Source: Candidatus Binatia bacterium
Lineage (GTDB): Bacteria > Eisenbacteria > RBG-16-71-46 > SZUA-252
Direction: 5' to 3'
DNA: 64,000 nucleotides
Assembly (NCBI GenBank): GCA_035631035.1
Contig: DASQJL010000011.1
Span: 1-64,000 of the forward strand
The notes below the pieces were generated by a model. The model ran no database searches and was not told the origin of the DNA. It saw nothing but the letters and a program-made list of their open reading frames with translations. Positions 26,311 to 34,687 of this stretch are shown piece by piece. The stretch's first letter is position 1. Each line of letters begins with the position of its first letter. Both the position numbers and the translations under genes were made by a program.

Positions 26311-28866
26311 CTAGCGGACCGGCTCGGGCTCGTCGGGAAGCAGCGGCCCCGGGGTGACGAGCAGCGGGCGGCCGGGCCGGTCGAGGATCGACTGGAGCGC
26401 TCGCGCCTCGAGCGAGAAGCCCGGGACCGGCGACTCGATGACCGGCGCCGCATCGCTCCCGGTCCCGATCCCCGGCGGCTTCAAGAATGAGGGAAGCCGG
26501 AGGAGCGGCCGCCCGGGATATTCCACCACGCGCACCGGCTCGCCCGCCCCGATGCCCGCGCGGCGCTTCGCCTCGGCGATCGCATCGTCCAACGTGCCCT
26601 CGCGGTCGGCCAGCCTCAACGAGATCGCGGCGGCGCCGTCGTAGACATGCCCCTCGGCGATCTGCCGCACCCGTTCGGTCGTCAGCCCCCGCGCCGACGC
26701 CACCTTGCCGGTGAAGTCGGTATAGAGCTCGTCGAACGATCTACGGATAAGACGGCGCTCTCCCTCGTTCAGGTTTCGTTCCGGCAACGTGGCGCCCAGG
26801 AAGGGGATGCGAAGTCCGCCGAGCAGGTCGGCGCTCGTTCCCTCCTGAACATGGTCCGACGTGAGGCCGGTCTTCTTCCCGAAGCCCTCGTTCCAGGCCC
26901 AGCCGCCGATCACCCCGATCGATCCCGTGAGGGTGAAGGGGGAGGTCAGGATCGCGTCGCCGTCCATGCTGATCCAGTAGCCGCCACTCGCCGCCACGCG
27001 CCCCTGGCTCACGACGGCGGGTTTCTTCGCCTGGCGGAGCTTCCGCGTCTGCTCGGCCACGACGTCGGAGGCGAGCGGGTCGCCTCCCGGCGAGTCCACG
27101 CGAAGCACGACCCCGCGGACGCGGCGATCCCTGCGATAGCCGCGGAGCGCCTCCGAGCTCGACCGGGCGCGGATCCCCTCGTCCATGGCGCAGTCGCCCA
27201 CGAGATAGACGACCGCAATCGCCGGATCGTTGCCCCACCGCTCCCGGGGCTCCCACCGAAGCTCACGCAGGGCGCGGTAGCCGACCGGCTTCGTCGCGGG
27301 CGCGCCGACCTCCGCCCGCTCGAGGTCCTCCCATCGCCCCAGCGCTTCCACCCAGTGCAGCTCCAGCAGGCGCGAGGCGGGGATGTAGGGCTCCTCGTTC
27401 ACGACGCGGTCGAACTCCGCGCGCGTGGCGCGGCCGCTCGACGTGAACGCCCGCGCCAGCTCGTCATAGGTGGCGCGGACGAGAGCCCCGTACTGCTCGC
27501 GGTCCGCTTCGGACATGCGGTCCCGCGAGAAGGTCTCCATCGCGGACTTGTAGGTGTAGAACCGCCACTCCTCGAAGCCGATGCCGAGCTTGCCCATGAG
27601 ATCGTGGACATAGGTGCGCGAGGCCGCCACGCCCGGAAGGATCATCGAGCCTCGCGGGTCCATGACGATCCGGTCGGCCGCGCTGGCGACGTACAGCGTC
27701 GTGGCGCCGAGGTTGTCGCAGACCGCGGTGACGCGCTTGCCGGCACGGCGCAGCGCCATCAGCTTCTCGCGGATCTCCCACGCCATCGAGAGGTTCCCCT
27801 CGAAGCCGGAGAGCTTGACCGCGACGCCGCCCACGGTGGGATCGTCCGCGGCGAACTGGATCTTCCCGGTCACCTCCCGCAGCGGGAGGGCGTCCTGGTC
27901 GAAGTAGCGGTAGGACTGGTAGACCATGCGGCCGCGCAGATCGAGAGCCAGGGTACGTCGCTTCGGAGCCAGGGCGCGGTCGAGGTCGAACCCGCGCTCG
28001 GGGGAGCTCAGCCGGACCGCGTACGCCGTCTGCGTTCGGTCGCCGCCGCGGTAGCGGGGCGCGGCCCGGAACGCCGCGCGTCCGACGGCCACGCCCAGCG
28101 TCACCTGGAGCCGATCGTCGCGCTCCCAGCGGGCGGAGGCGAAAAGCCCCGGAACGGGGCGGATGGCGATACCTCCCGCCAGGTCGCCGTCGTCCCAGCG
28201 CTGATCGCGCTGCAGCGCGTAGGCGCCGAACAGCTCCAGCCTCGGATCGGAGAGCGGGCGGATTCCCACGTCCATGACGCCGTCCATCTCCCGATCGTCG
28301 AGCGAGAGGCGGAACGTGCTGCCGGCGCTGAGCCAGCGCGTGGGCCGCCGGATGCTTCCGAACGTGAGGAAATCCGACCGTCCGAAGGCGCCCTTGCCGG
28401 GGCCGGAGAAGCCGAGCGCGATTCCGTTCGCGTGCGCCTGGGAACCGAACCCCAGGCCGATCTGATAATCGGTGACGTGGTTCCTTCCCGGCGCGAGCGG
28501 CCCCGGCCCCGCCAGCGCCGCGTCGTCATGGCGGTCGGTTCGACGCATCGATACGCCGAGGCCGCTGCCGGCCGCAAGGCCCCAGGAGCCGGGAGCCCGG
28601 AAGCCGCCCGGGGCGTCGCGGTCGTACCAGAAGCCGGAGAGCTCGGGCCGCTCCAACAGGCCCCACTGCGCGGGGTTGATCGTCGCGCCCAGGGCTCCGT
28701 CGTCGGTCGCGGGCGTGGTCGCGACGAGATCGGAGGCCTCCCGGTAGGGAAGGAGCGCGGCCGCTCCCGGCGCGGCGACGAGGGACATGAGGCAGAGAGC
28801 GCCGAGAGCGGACCGTAAACGGCGCCGCCGCCCGCCTTCCCACGCGCCTGACGGCGCGAGAATCAC
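26311..28866 (-). CDS. sppA: Signal peptide peptidase SppA (long form) with N-terminal barrel-like domain
   Basis: An 851-residue S49-family serine protease. After a signal sequence (RLRSALGALCLMSLVAAPGAAALL), residues about 40-280 form a beta-rich region resembling an outer-membrane barrel (GALGATINPAQWGLL, YQIGLGFGSQAHANGIALGFSG, FGAYALQRD, FASARWERDDRLQVTLGVAVG). Then follow two SppA repeats. The first contains the general-base Lys in YTYKSAMETF (near 437); the second has VLRVDSPGGDPLAS and the nucleophile Ser in VAASGGYWIS (near 625), plus TGSIGVIGGWA. SppA degrades cleaved signal peptides in the membrane. The GTG start overlaps the TerC stop (GTGA) and has AAGGAGG six bases upstream, which fixes it. 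Proteins with this added barrel-like part could act in the periplasm or at the outer membrane. Confidence 0.92.
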   Translation of the reverse strand: MILAPSGAWEGGRRRRLRSALGALCLMSLVAAPGAAALLPYREASDLVATTPATDDGALGATINPAQWGLLERPELSGFWYDRDAPGGFRAPGSWGLAAGSGLGVSMRRTDRHDDAALAGPGPLAPGRNHVTDYQIGLGFGSQAHANGIALGFSGPGKGAFGRSDFLTFGSIRRPTRWLSAGSTFRLSLDDREMDGVMDVGIRPLSDPRLELFGAYALQRDQRWDDGDLAGGIAIRPVPGLFASARWERDDRLQVTLGVAVGRAAFRAAPRYRGGDRTQTAYAVRLSSPERGFDLDRALAPKRRTLALDLRGRMVYQSYRYFDQDALPLREVTGKIQFAADDPTVGGVAVKLSGFEGNLSMAWEIREKLMALRRAGKRVTAVCDNLGATTLYVASAADRIVMDPRGSMILPGVAASRTYVHDLMGKLGIGFEEWRFYTYKSAMETFSRDRMSEADREQYGALVRATYDELARAFTSSGRATRAEFDRVVNEEPYIPASRLLELHWVEALGRWEDLERAEVGAPATKPVGYRALRELRWEPRERWGNDPAIAVVYLVGDCAMDEGIRARSSSEALRGYRRDRRVRGVVLRVDSPGGDPLASDVVAEQTRKLRQAKKPAVVSQGRVAASGGYWISMDGDAILTSPFTLTGSIGVIGGWAWNEGFGKKTGLTSDHVQEGTSADLLGGLRIPFLGATLPERNLNEGERRLIRRSFDELYTDFTGKVASARGLTTERVRQIAEGHVYDGAAAISLRLADREGTLDDAIAEAKRRAGIGAGEPVRVVEYPGRPLLRLPSFLKPPGIGTGSDAAPVIESPVPGFSLEARALQSILDRPGRPLLVTPGPLLPDEPEPVR

Positions 28867-29579
28867 TCCGCGCCTCCTTCCGGAGCCCGCTCCGCGGGGC
28901 GCTTCCGCTCCTTCCGCACCGCGTAGATCGCGCTCAGCACGAAGAGCACCAGGACCACCCCGATGGCGACGGCCCGCGGGAACTCGAACTGGATCCAGTG
29001 CATCGCGTGCGCGTATTCGACGAGGAGCTTCACTCCGACCCAGGCGACGATGACGTAGGCCCCGTCCACGATGGCGGGGTAGCGCCGCACCAGTCCCAGC
29101 ACCTGCCCGATCAGGACGCGCATCGCGAGGATGCCGAGGAGGCCGCCCGAGATCACGACCCAGAGCTTCCGCGACATGCCGACCGCGACCAGGATCGAGT
29201 CGATCGCGAACACCACGTCGGTCAGCTCCACCCGCACCACGGTGCTCCAGAACACCGAGAGCCCGAGGATGGCCGTGGCCGCTTTCGGCATGCTGCCCGA
29301 CTCGTGGTGGGAGAAGTGCTTCCAGGGCAGATAGAGGAGATAGAGACCGCCGATCAGCTTGATCCACGACCAGGCGATCAGGTGGACGGCGAAGAGCGTC
29401 GCGACGATCCGGAACGCGAAGGCCCCGATGATGCCGTAGCGCAGCGCGTGGGTCTGGTGCTCCCGGGGGAGCGGCAGGACCAGGACCGCCAGGACCAGCG
29501 CGTTGTCCGCGCTCAAGGCCGCTTCCAGGAGGACGAGGAGTCCGACGGTCAGGAAATCGGCCGCTTCGATACCATGCAT
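28863..29579 (-). CDS. TerC-family integral membrane protein
   Basis: A 238-residue membrane protein with seven or so helices. Diagnostic motifs are LLEAALSADNALVLAVLVLPLP (helix 1, with the conserved Asp-Asn) and VELTDVVFAIDSILVAVGMSRKLWVV, which supplies the second acidic pair of the TerC/Alx family. Relatives export manganese or contribute to tellurite resistance, and some help metal-load exported enzymes. Its stop is overlapped by the sppA GTG, so the two are translated together, and glgP ends 35 bases upstream on the same strand. Confidence 0.93.
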   Translation of the reverse strand: MHGIEAADFLTVGLLVLLEAALSADNALVLAVLVLPLPREHQTHALRYGIIGAFAFRIVATLFAVHLIAWSWIKLIGGLYLLYLPWKHFSHHESGSMPKAATAILGLSVFWSTVVRVELTDVVFAIDSILVAVGMSRKLWVVISGGLLGILAMRVLIGQVLGLVRRYPAIVDGAYVIVAWVGVKLLVEYAHAMHWIQFEFPRAVAIGVVLVLFVLSAIYAVRKERKRPAERAPEGGAE

Positions 29580-29614
29580 GGAGCGACGACTCTACCCCAA
29601 AACGGGAGGGGGCG

Positions 29615-31795
29615 TCAGGGCGCGGGAACGCCCTCGGGGCGACGCTGCTCTTCCTCGGGCGAGGTGACCGCGGGGAGGTACATCTTCTCCGCGTACTCCT
29701 TCATCATGCGGCGGGCCGAGAACGCCGGCGTGACGGTCTGCATCGCGCGGCGCACCACGCGCAGCCACCCGTGCGGCAGGCCGTCGCCGTTCCGCTCGTA
29801 GAACAGGGGCACGATCTTCTCCTCGAGCGCGCGATAGAGCGAATCGGCGTCGCGGGCGTCGGCCGCGCCGGGATCGGCGTCGTCCGCCGCCTCGGAGCCG
29901 GGCTTGGGGCCGAAGGCCCACCCGTTCCCCCCCTCGTAGCCCTCCACCCACCAGCCATCCAGGATGCTCGCGCTGGGAATGCCGTTCAGCCCCGCCTTCA
30001 TCCCGCTCGTTCCGCTCGCCTCCAGCGGCGCGCGCGGGTTGTTCAGCCAGAGGTCGACCCCCTGCGTGAGCCAGTGGGCCGCGTGCATGTCGTAGTCCTC
30101 GAGGAACGCCATGCGCCCCGCGATCTCCGGATCGCGCGCGGCCCGGTAGACCGACTGCAGCATCTGCTTGCCGTTTTCGTCGGCGGGGTGCGCCTTCCCG
30201 GCGAAGACGATCTGCACCGGACGCCGCGGGTCGGTGAGCAGCCGCTTCAGGCGCTCCATGTCGTGCAGGATGAGGTCCGCGCGCTTGTAGGTGGCGAAGC
30301 GGCGCGCGAAGCCGATCGTGAACGCCTCGGGATCCAGCATCGAGCCGAACGCCACCGTCTGCCCCGGCTCGACCCGGTCCTGCGACCAGCGCGACCGCAC
30401 GCGATCGCGCATGTACTCGAGCAGCGCCTGCTTCAGCGCGCATCGGCTTTGCCAGAGCGCCTCGTCGGGGAGCACTTCGGAGGCGGTCGCCCACAGCTTG
30501 GGATCGTCGTGCCGCGCCATCCAGTCCGCGCCGAGACGCTTCCGGAGCAGCCGGTTCGTCTCCGACCCGATCCAGGTGGGGACGTGCACGCCGTTCGTGA
30601 TGGCGGCGATCGGGATCTGCGACTCGGGCGTGCCGGGCCAGAGCGGGGCCCACATCCTGCGCGTCACCTCGCCGTGCCGCCGGCTCACCGCGTTCACGCG
30701 TCCCCCCAGCCGCATCGCCAGCACGGTCATGTTGAAGGCGCCGTGGTATTCGGCGAGCGCGAGGAGGCGGCCGCGCAGCGAATCCAGAGGACCGCCGAAA
30801 CCCTCGACCCGCGAGAGCTGCGCTTCGACCATGTCCATGGGGAACGCGTCATGCCCCGCCGGCACCGGCGTGTGCGTGGTGAAGAGCGACGCGGCGCGCA
30901 CGCCGGCGACGGCTTCGTCGAAGCCGCGGCCCTCGCCCAGCGCCTCGCGCGCGCGCTCGAGCATCATGAACGCGGTGTGCCCTTCGTTGGCGTGCCAGAT
31001 GGCGGGTTTCAACCCGAGCGCGCGGAGGAGCCGCACCCCTCCGACGCCGAGCACGATTTCCTGTAAAAGGCGCACGGTCTGATCGCCGCCGTAGAGGCGC
31101 GCCGTCAGCTCGCGATCCCAGGGGGCGTTCTCGTCGAGGTCGGTGTCGAGCAGGTAGAGCATCGTCCGGCCGACGCGCACGCGCCAGGCTTCGACCAGCA
31201 CGGTGCGGTCGGGCAGCGACAGGGGAATGGTGAGGCGGCTGCCGTCCGGCGCCAGCACGTGCTCCACCGGAACCTTGTTCCGGTCGATCTGCTCGTAGAT
31301 CTCCTCCTGGCGTCCCTCGGCGTTCACGCGTTGCCGGAAGTACCCCTGCGGATACATGAATCCGACGCCCACCATCGGGATGCCGAGGTCGCTCGCCTCC
31401 TTCGCGATGTCCCCCGCGAGCACGCCGAGGCCGCCCGCGTAGAAGGGGAGCGACTGATGCACGCCGTACTCCGCCGAGAAGAAGCCGACCAGCTTGTCGC
31501 TCAGCTCGGGATAGGCCTGCGAGCACCAGGAGGGCTTTCCGGCCAGCGCCTGGTCGAACGCCGCCACGACCTGATCGTAGAGCCGCGCGTTCTCGGGATC
31601 GGCGGCGGCCTGGGAGAGCCGCTCGGGAGTGATCTCCTGCAAGAGGCGGACGGGATTGTGATGGGTCTGACGCCAGAGCGGCGTGTCGATGCGGCGGAAC
31701 AGCTCGCGCGCCTCGGGATTCCAGCTCCACCAGAGGTTCTGCGCCAGCTCGGCCAGGCGGCCCAGACGCGCCGGAATGGGCGGCATCGGGGTCAC
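29615..31795 (-). CDS. glgP: Glycogen/alpha-glucan phosphorylase
   Basis: A 726-residue GT35 enzyme of the shorter TIGR02094 type. It phosphorolyses alpha-1,4-glucan to glucose-1-phosphate. The N-terminus AELAQNLWWSWNPEARELFRRID is typical of the type; later come ALGLKPAIWHANEGHTAFM (near 240), ITNGVHVPTWIG and FVFAGKAHPADENGK-like sequence (IVFAGKAHP). The pyridoxal-phosphate Lys lies in LEASGTSGMKAGLNG (near 600). It is divergent from malQ, its partner in glucan turnover, with 125 bases between the start codons, and appears to head a minus-strand run including TerC and sppA. Confidence 0.95.
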   Translation of the reverse strand: MTPMPPIPARLGRLAELAQNLWWSWNPEARELFRRIDTPLWRQTHHNPVRLLQEITPERLSQAAADPENARLYDQVVAAFDQALAGKPSWCSQAYPELSDKLVGFFSAEYGVHQSLPFYAGGLGVLAGDIAKEASDLGIPMVGVGFMYPQGYFRQRVNAEGRQEEIYEQIDRNKVPVEHVLAPDGSRLTIPLSLPDRTVLVEAWRVRVGRTMLYLLDTDLDENAPWDRELTARLYGGDQTVRLLQEIVLGVGGVRLLRALGLKPAIWHANEGHTAFMMLERAREALGEGRGFDEAVAGVRAASLFTTHTPVPAGHDAFPMDMVEAQLSRVEGFGGPLDSLRGRLLALAEYHGAFNMTVLAMRLGGRVNAVSRRHGEVTRRMWAPLWPGTPESQIPIAAITNGVHVPTWIGSETNRLLRKRLGADWMARHDDPKLWATASEVLPDEALWQSRCALKQALLEYMRDRVRSRWSQDRVEPGQTVAFGSMLDPEAFTIGFARRFATYKRADLILHDMERLKRLLTDPRRPVQIVFAGKAHPADENGKQMLQSVYRAARDPEIAGRMAFLEDYDMHAAHWLTQGVDLWLNNPRAPLEASGTSGMKAGLNGIPSASILDGWWVEGYEGGNGWAFGPKPGSEAADDADPGAADARDADSLYRALEEKIVPLFYERNGDGLPHGWLRVVRRAMQTVTPAFSARRMMKEYAEKMYLPAVTSPEEEQRRPEGVPAP

Positions 31796-31920
31796 GCGCG
31801 GGCTCCTCGAAAGATCGGCGTTCTCATGCTCGGAGTCGTCTCGTCATGGTGAAGGGTTCCCTTGTAGACTATCGCGATGATCGCGTCGATGACTTTCGGG
31901 CGTCGCATTCCGCCGCGCGC

Positions 31921-33381
31921 ATGACGCGCCGAGTGGCGGGGCTGGTCCTTCATCCGACGTCCCTTCCCGGCTCCGAACCGATCGGCGATCTCGGCGCAGC
32001 CGTGGACCGCTTCCTCGACTGGGCCTCCGACGCGGGCCAGTCGATCTGGCAGGTGCTTCCGCTCGGCCCGACGGGACCCGGCAACTCTCCGTACTCGGGC
32101 ATCTCGACGCGCGCCGGCAGTCCGCTGCTGCTCGCCGTCCCGGGCTCCGGTACGGCGCCCACCACCCCGAGCGGCCCGCGCGTCGACTACGCCGCCGCCG
32201 CGCGGCGAAAAGACACCCTGCTCCGTGCCTCGTGGGATTCCGCGCGCGGAGACCCGCGCGCGATGGACGAGCTGGCCGCCTTCCGCGCGGCTCCGTCCCA
32301 GGCCGAGTGGCTCGACGACTGGACGCTGTTTGCGTCCCTGAAGCGAACCCATGGCGGAGCACCCTGGACCCAATGGGAGCCCGCGCTCCGCGGCCGCCAT
32401 CCCGCCGCGCTCGAGGAGGCCCGCCGCGCGCTGCGAGACGAAATCGACTATCAAGCGTACCTTCAATGGCTCTTCTTCCGCCAGTGGGATCGGGTCCGTC
32501 AGGCGGCGGGCGCCCGGGGGATCGCGATTCTCGGCGACATTCCCATCTACGTCGCCCTCGACAGCGCCGACGTGTGGGCCGCGCCGGAGTGGTTCCGCCT
32601 GGACGCGGCGTTTCGGCCCACGGACGTCGCCGGCGTACCGCCCGACTACTTCAGCGCGACCGGGCAGCTCTGGGGGAATCCGCTGTATCGCTGGGACCGG
32701 CTGGAAGCGGACGGATTCGCGTGGTGGATCCGGAGGCTGCGCGCGGAGCTTCGGAAGTTCGATCTCGTGCGGCTCGATCACTTCCGGGGATTCGCGTCCT
32801 ACTGGGCGGTGCCCGCCGGGGCGAAGACGGCGATCGAGGGTCGGTGGGAGCCCGGGCCGGGCGAGCGATTCTTCGACGCCGCTCGCGCCGCGCTCGGAGG
32901 GCTGCCATTCATCGCCGAGGATCTCGGCATCGTCGGCGACGACGTGCGGGCGCTTCTGCATGCCACGGGGTTACCGGGCATGCGCGTGATGCAGTTCGGA
33001 TTCGATTCTCCGGACAGCCTGCATCATCCCGCGCGCTACCCCGAGCACTGCGTCGCCTACACGGGAACCCACGACAACGACACGACGCGCGGATGGTTCG
33101 AGAAGGCGCCGGCGTGGGAGCGCGCCCGCGCGCTCGAGACGGTTGGCGGCGACGGCGGCGATATCGCGTGGCGGATGATCCTCGCCCTCTACCGCTCCGC
33201 CGCCGAGCGGGCGATCGTCCCCGTTCAGGACGTCCTGGGCCTGGGAACCGAGGCGCGGATGAACACGCCGTCGGTGGCGGAAGGGAACTGGGAGTTCCGG
33301 CTCGGGGAGGGAGCGCTCACGCCGGAGCTGGCGGCCCGACTGCGCGCCGGGGCCCATGCCAGCGGGAGGACGGGATCATGA
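31921..33381 (+). CDS. malQ: 4-alpha-glucanotransferase (amylomaltase)
   Basis: A 486-residue GH77 enzyme that transfers 1,4-glucan segments between maltodextrins, feeding longer chains to GlgP. The start GLVLHPTSLPGSEPIGDLG, followed by IWQVLPLGPTGPGNSPYSG, is a family signature. FGSSDIRR-type catalytic elements appear as KFDLVRLDHFRGFASYW (nucleophile Asp near 284), FIAEDLGIVGDDV (acid/base Glu near 338) and YTGTHDNDTTRGW (third Asp near 385). The ATG at 31921 fits the family N-terminus; an in-frame ATG at 31846 would add 25 residues without homology-like character. Neither has a strong ribosome binding site. It lies divergent from glgP. Confidence 0.95.
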   Translation: MTRRVAGLVLHPTSLPGSEPIGDLGAAVDRFLDWASDAGQSIWQVLPLGPTGPGNSPYSGISTRAGSPLLLAVPGSGTAPTTPSGPRVDYAAAARRKDTLLRASWDSARGDPRAMDELAAFRAAPSQAEWLDDWTLFASLKRTHGGAPWTQWEPALRGRHPAALEEARRALRDEIDYQAYLQWLFFRQWDRVRQAAGARGIAILGDIPIYVALDSADVWAAPEWFRLDAAFRPTDVAGVPPDYFSATGQLWGNPLYRWDRLEADGFAWWIRRLRAELRKFDLVRLDHFRGFASYWAVPAGAKTAIEGRWEPGPGERFFDAARAALGGLPFIAEDLGIVGDDVRALLHATGLPGMRVMQFGFDSPDSLHHPARYPEHCVAYTGTHDNDTTRGWFEKAPAWERARALETVGGDGGDIAWRMILALYRSAAERAIVPVQDVLGLGTEARMNTPSVAEGNWEFRLGEGALTPELAARLRAGAHASGRTGS

Positions 33382-33458
33382 GATGGGTGCTCTTCGCCGC
33401 GCTGATGCTGCTGTTCATCGCTTCGCTGGTCTCGACGATCCGCCGTCGGAAAAAGTGA
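33378..33458 (+). CDS. Tiny single-span membrane protein (26 aa)
   Basis: The ATG overlaps the malQ stop (ATGA), with GGGAGG nine bases upstream. The product MRWVLFAALMLLFIASLV then ends in a basic tail STIRRRKK: a single hydrophobic helix with a positive C-terminus, as in many small membrane proteins. The exact overlap, the binding site and the helix argue that it is translated; its shortness leaves some doubt. The function is unknown. Confidence 0.55.
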   Translation: MRWVLFAALMLLFIASLVSTIRRRKK

Positions 33459-33484
33459 ATCGAAGACATCCCGGGGTGGCGCCT

Positions 33485-34660
33485 TCACTCGATCGGGGCC
33501 GACACGCTCTTGTCCAGCGCGACCCTCGCCGCCCGCGCGACGACCAGGTCTTCCCGGGCGCGGATCACGAGAATTCGAACGGGAGAGCGCTCCAAGGAGA
33601 CGTCGGCGTCGGGTGAAGCCGAGGCGTTCCGGTCCAGGTCGATCAGCGCGCCCAGGAATTCGAGACCGCGACAGACTTCGGCGCGAAGCGGGGCCGCATG
33701 CTCTCCGACGCCTGCCGTGAACACGAGCGCGTCGACTCCGCCCATGGCCGCCGCGAGGCTTCCGACAGCGCCCCTGATTCGCGCCGCGTAGATCGCAAGG
33801 GCGAGACGGGCCTGCTCGTGCCCCTGGTCCGCCGCGGCCGTGACCGCGCGGAAATCCCCGGAGACTCCCGAGACGCCGAGCAGCCCGGACTGGTGGTTCA
33901 ACGTCTCGTCCAGCTCGCGCGCCGTGAGCGCTCCCTGGCGCAGCGCGTAGACGAGGATCCCGGGATCCACGGAGCCCGAGCGCGTTCCCATCATCAGCCC
34001 TTCCATCGGCGTAAAGCCCATGGTCGTCGCGACCGGCTTCCCGCCGACGACGGCGCTGGCGGAGCAGCCGTTTCCCAGGTGCAGCGTCACGATCCGATGG
34101 CGCGCGGAGGGGCCGCCCAGCATCGAGGCCGCGCGCTCCGAGCCGTAGGAGTGGCTGAGCCCGTGGAACCCGAACCGCCGCACGCCCCAATGCTCGTACC
34201 AGGAGAAGGGAAGGGGATAGACGACCTGCTCCAAGGGCAGGTCGCGAAAGAACGCGGTGTCGAACGCGGCGACGTGAGGCACGCCGGGAAAGCGCTCTTC
34301 TGCGGCCTCCAGCGCCGCGAGCGCGGGCGGATTGTGGAGGGGGGCAAGAGCCGAGAGGCGCGCGATCGCGTCCTTCACGGCCGCCGTCACGCGCACCGCC
34401 TCGCGGAATTCGGTGCCGCCGTGCACGATCCGGTGGCCGACCGCGGCGATCGCATCGGTTTCCGGGGACACGCCCAGCGCGAGCAGCGCCTCATCCAACG
34501 ACTCCGCGCTCGGAATGCGATCGACCGTGACGGCGCGCCCTTCGATCTCCGCCACGCCGCCATCGGGGCGCGCCTCGAACAGCGAGGCCTTGAGCGTGCT
34601 CGATCCCGCGTTCAGGCAGAGGATGAACGGTCCGCCCGCGCTCGAGCTCCGAACCGTCAT
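33485..34660 (-). CDS. ackA: Acetate kinase
   Basis: A 391-residue ASKHA-fold kinase that interconverts acetyl-phosphate plus ADP with acetate plus ATP. N-terminal [18 protein letters not shown] carries the family NAGSSS/T-K motif; [24 protein letters not shown] (catalytic Asp), [51 protein letters not shown]-like sequence and [14 protein letters not shown] follow in the usual order. Length matches the family (about 400). It lies 27 bases downstream of the phosphoketolase gene on the same strand, the classical pairing that turns phosphoketolase-made acetyl-phosphate into ATP. Confidence 0.96.
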   Translation of the reverse strand: [391 protein letters not shown]

Positions 34661-34687
34661 AAGGCGCGCACACTCGGCCCCACGCGC

